64,000 bases of DNA from Leptobrachium leishanense. Taxonomy: Eukaryota > Chordata > Amphibia > Anura > Megophryidae. Each line of letters opens with the position of its first letter. Position 1 is the stretch's first letter. The notes beneath the pieces were generated by a model, which was given only the letters and a program-made list of their open reading frames with translations, had not been told where the DNA came from and did no database searches. Both the position numbers and the translations under genes were made by a program. The stretch is taken from NCBI GenBank assembly GCA_009667805.1, contig CM019069.1, positions 47,178,201 through 47,242,200 of the forward strand. The letters are read 5' to 3'. Shown piece after piece: positions 60,241 through 64,000 of this stretch.

Positions 60241-61260
60241 TGAAGAGGTTTGTTGTTATTTTAATATTTTAAAAAAAAAAACAACTAGCCGAGAATATAA
60301 AAATCGAATTCTTGATGGTACAGAGGGTCGGTTTGGATGTCAGTAATGTGATCATTTCAAAATCCCATCATCTCTCGCATTCCAGCTGTATTACACAAGC
60401 AGCACGACCATTACAAATACTAGAAAATGAGGCAGACAGAAAAAAAAAAAAAAAAGAATTCCTAGCAGCTCGATATACAACAAAGTAATAGCATTGTGCG
60501 GAATGAAAAGAGGCTGCAAAGGATTCTGGATGGGGCATACATATTCATGAGTTTACATTGTGATGCTGAGACACTGGTGACAAGCTTGGTTGGAACCTGT
60601 AGAAAGCATGTGAATGTAATTTTAGAGTCTTAACGAGAATACGAAAAAAAAAAAGGCATTTATTGCAGAGAAAACACAGAAAACTGTGACGATTCTACAA
60701 TTAATGTTGGTGCCACATTTCATAATTAAAAAATGAGATTTCACGCACTTCATTTTTATAAACATATTAATGTTATTGTTCCGACCGTTCATTATTTTAG
60801 TTCCTTGTGATGTGTTTATTTTATAAGACATTAGACATGTAGGCAAACATATCCGCATACCTCTGAGGTACCTTAACTGAATCCACAGGATATTAAAAAA
60901 ATGGGCTTTTTGGTATTTTCTCTCCCCTGTTGCTTGGCAGGGAATTGATAGAGGTAGGCTTATGAGTCGGCTGCCCACGGATGCACCTACACTGTATAAT
61001 GTTGTTGTTTTTTGAAGCAGTATACATACACTGAATATATTTAATATATTGCAAGGTTTAATACAATGTTTAATGCTTACAAAAATAATTAATCTGGTTT
61101 CTAGATGTAATCTAAAAAAATTGCATTAATTATGGAAGATAAAGTGCAACGCCATAAATAATAATTGATTGAATATTAATGACACATTGAGTTCATACCA
61201 AGGTGTTTTTACAATTATATTTTATTATATGTATACAGTGGGTAATTAAACTTAATTATA
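60241..61260. other. Unassigned DNA
   Basis: A-runs at 60270-60282 and 60440-60456; nothing else recognised. Confidence 0.4.
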
Positions 61261-61264
61261 AGGA

Positions 61265-61470
61265 ACACTATTAAAAAATAGAGTTGCCTTTTTTTTGCCC
61301 TTAAATAATTGGACAAAGGCTGCTAACAGCTTCTGTCCAATTATTTTCTTTTTTTTCTTTATTATTTTTCGGTGAATTTACTTACATTTTGTCACTCGTC
61401 GCACACAGCTCCTCCTCTTCGGCTCAGGGATGACCGGACCCGGAAATCCCTGAAGCTTTTCCACGCAATT
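61265..61470. repeat. Interspersed repeat related to 38590-38795
   Basis: Shares the TTTTTTTGCCCTTAAATAA block, CCAATTATT and GGCTCAGGGA words. Family unknown. Confidence 0.55.
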
Positions 61471-61679
61471 TGCACTCCTACACAACTTGCAAATCATAGA
61501 GTCCACAAATTGTGCACTGTAACATGACTTACGCACTTTACATACGTGAGTTCCGTAGCGCATGCGCAGAGCGACGGATCAGAACCGCATGCATGCGCAG
61601 ATCTATTCCATTGGCTGCTGATCGTGAGCCCATATCCTTTACTGGCATCCTGTTGCAGGGTTTATCCTGACCCAGCTAC

Positions 61680-61935
61680 TGTAATAGTGGCTTGAGTAGA
61701 AGGTCCAAGGTCGACAAGCAAGGTCATAGAATAATTCTGATTGATGACTCTCTTTGCTACATTGTAACGCATGGGTTGTTCTTTAAATTCCCTCAATGTT
61801 CAGTACAGCAGCGGCCTGGCATCTTCCTCTTACAGTTTAGTACTTTTATAGTTTAAGCTTACTTAACACATACTGGAAAGTGAACAACCTAACGAAGTCA
61901 CATGTGTTACAACACCAGCAATTGACATTTTAGGA
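61680..61935 (+). repeat. Direct duplication, copy 2
   Basis: See 59985-60240; about 1.7 kb away in the same orientation. Confidence 0.85.
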
Positions 61936-62634
61936 GAGGGCCTCCATGTTTTTGGGGTAGGCTGGGTGATTTAGAAGTCGGTGCATAAGACTCACCATGG
62001 CTGAGATGTTCAGTCTGTACCATACATCCAGGGTGACATCAATAAGACGGTGTTTATGAAGTTGTCAAATAGAACTAGTATCTTGTTTCCATACCTGTGC
62101 AGGGAGCCGAGGACTTATACTTATTCAGTTTAATAGATTGCAAGTGTGTGCGGGGGTGTGGGCGATACCAATCATGCATTCGGAAAGCATGAAAGACTTG
62201 ACCATAACACCTTAGAGATGGGTATGCCAGGCTTTTCTTGGTCTTTGGGTGATTAAGGAGTCTGGGATGGTTACCTCCCTAGACACAGTGGCGTATGGAA
62301 ATATACAATGAACAAAAATAAATGCGCAACGTACCTGAGGTGGGAAGCATTTTATAGAGGCAGATTTGCAAATGGAACTCTGCAAAGTCACGTCATGTAG
62401 AGGGTTGACCACTGCTTGAGGTCTCTGGTCAACCCATCCAGGATTGGAAGGAAATTCTTCCCATCAGACTTTTCCCAGACCTAGAGTATCCAAAGTTAAC
62501 GTCCTCTGGTAAACAACCGCCACTGACTAGCGTAATTGTGGCATACACCCATCTTTATGATCAATGCGATAGCCATCACTTGATGAGATAATGCAGAGAA
62601 AGTGGCCTTTCCTACCAAATGTTCACTGCCAAAA
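61936..62634. other. Unassigned DNA
   Basis: No recognised feature. Confidence 0.4.
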
Positions 62635-62950
62635 TCGAGTTATCCTGTTTTTTTGCATTGTAAAGCAATGGAAAGTACTAATTAGTATATCAAAAGACCA
62701 TTTTCACACCTTTTTAAAGCAAAATTGGTGTGTCCCCTGTGGAGAAACAAAATCCTTTGTTTTATGGCTCTCCAAGCACCCTGGAGAGACAAAAAGCAAT
62801 CTGCAAATAGCAGCTCTAAACCTCACTGTAGCAAGAGTTCAAATAGATTACTGCTGCATTACAACAGCCAGGGAGAGGGCAGAATACAGGGAGAGCTCTG
62901 GGGTCACTCACTGCTGTACAGGGATAAGGTTCGGGGGTTATACAGTAATT
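62635..62950 (+). repeat. Interspersed repeat shared with 37190-37560
   Basis: CGAGTTATCCTGTTTTTTTGC to CTGTACAGGGATAAGGTTCG; inverse of the 37 kb copy. A 130-codon frame crosses it but carries no domain. Confidence 0.75.
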
Positions 62951-64000
62951 ACTGAAAATTCCTGTACAGTACAGATACTGTAATCTCTGTATACAGCCAT
63001 TATGTCACATACAGATATTATTTTTATATTCTATTGGTATTTTCCTTTTTTTGGAAGCTGCATTGCTAATAATCTCATTATGATCACTACAAACACCCAT
63101 AAGGAGATCTGAACATTTTTATTATTTATCTTTATCACAGTTACTGTTTCTTACACAAAGGTCTTTTCTGCCTGTATGATAATAATGCAGACCCCGTTTG
63201 AAATTGTGTAAGATAAGGGAAACCATCTAGAGCTCAAAATCTTACATTTCAACAATATTTCTATAAAGTATAAACCAATACACGATAATTTAAAAATTAG
63301 CAAATTAACATTGTTTACATTTTTTAACTATCTCAGAATAACAATTTTTGTGCGGAACGTCTATTTCACCCTATATTTAATTGTTAACTTCACATCCCAT
63401 GTTTCAAATAAATGTTATGATAAAAATAATTTTTCAACAAAAATTGCTCGGTAGTGAAGGGGTTAAATCCTAATGTTTTAAATGTACTTATTAATTTTTC
63501 ATAATTATTATTGCAGTAAATTAATAGACCTAAGAAATGAATAATTATTCCAATTGTATTGAGTACAAGAAACAAAGCATAAAACAAGCTCAGAGATTTC
63601 AACCGGTGGAAAAATATTCATTTAATTTATTATTGAGAAAAGTTACATTTTGGTAGAAGAACATCATCAGGAGGTTACAGCATGGTTTACATTCGGAGCG
63701 TAAATTCAGAGAACAGCATGTAGGTCTTTCTATACATGTATTAATGTATTTTGTAAATGTATCCTCATTTTATGATATTTCTTTCCATTCGCTCCAGTCT
63801 ATTTTTGTTTTTTGCTCTTGGCTCACGTGAGTAGGAAGCAAAGACCATATATTGAAGCATGGAGGCTGTTGTTCTCATGGGGTCAGCTTGCCCCTCTCTG
63901 CCCATCGTTTCCACTTCAATTACTTCTTTACATATTGCCATAAAGATTCCCTTCTTATTCCTGAATAAACATTGAATCCATCCATTATATTCCAGCATTG
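62951..64000. other. Unassigned DNA with a TTAA-family right-end fragment at about 63420-63466
   Basis: GGTAGTGAAGGGGTTAA at 63450-63466 resembles MITE right ends. Nothing else recognised. Confidence 0.4.

Overview
The window looks like repeat-rich intergenic or intronic DNA from a vertebrate, most likely a frog (anuran). This rests on the mix of mobile elements: a Ty3/gypsy chromovirus, three Tc1 elements, L2 and CR1-like LINE 3' ends, a tRNA-type SINE, TAA/TTA-flanked Harbinger-type MITEs, TTAA-flanked MITEs and hAT MITEs, all in AT-rich DNA. I see no convincing exon of a cellular protein gene, no rRNA or tRNA gene and no CRISPR array. The long reading frames that carry meaning belong to transposons.

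Layout. 0-5 kb: SINE and L2 3' fragments, a 62-bp and a 33-bp minisatellite, a CGAAA-type low-complexity tract and a CR1-like LINE end. 5.4-8.4 kb: the first copy of a hairpin-rich MITE family (called here the CAGGG family), two small foldbacks and a Harbinger-type MITE. 8.64-14.01 kb: a complete Ty3/gypsy chromovirus with two LTRs, a 5-bp target duplication, broken gag and pol, an integrase and a chromodomain; its primer-binding site matches the predicted 5' end of its own transcript. 16.3-18.5 kb: L2 and CR1-like ORF2 C-termini on the minus strand. 19.65-21.27 kb: a broken Tc1. 22-28.1 kb: MITEs. 28.25-32.92 kb: a second Tc1 lineage holding two CAGGG-family copies and a TTAA element that itself contains another TTAA element. 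34-45 kb: SINE, more MITEs, and two Harbinger-type elements sharing one TAA. 45.06-46.81 kb: a hAT-type element swollen by a CCCCCCAGCTCATGGATATG-like minisatellite. 48.07-49.21 kb: a GTGTATAGAGATGCTG minisatellite inside a TTAA-family repeat. 50-55.8 kb: four CAGGG-family copies, one split by a Penelope-like inverted-repeat element. 57.8-59.4 kb: a Tc1 with an uninterrupted 344-residue transposase. 59.4-64 kb: a hAT MITE with perfect 8-bp duplications, a foldback, a local duplication and otherwise unassigned DNA.

The elements do not act as a pathway; they record successive insertions. Tc1 proteins would mobilise Tc1 copies, while the MITEs carry no protein and would depend on transposases elsewhere. 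The points most worth following are: (1) the hairpins of the CAGGG and TTAA families, which persist between copies through paired base changes; (2) the self-priming geometry of the chromovirus; (3) the hammerhead-like motif in the Penelope-like repeats; (4) the five-event nest at 28-33 kb; and (5) minisatellites growing inside DNA transposons. All family assignments come from reading the sequence, without database searches.
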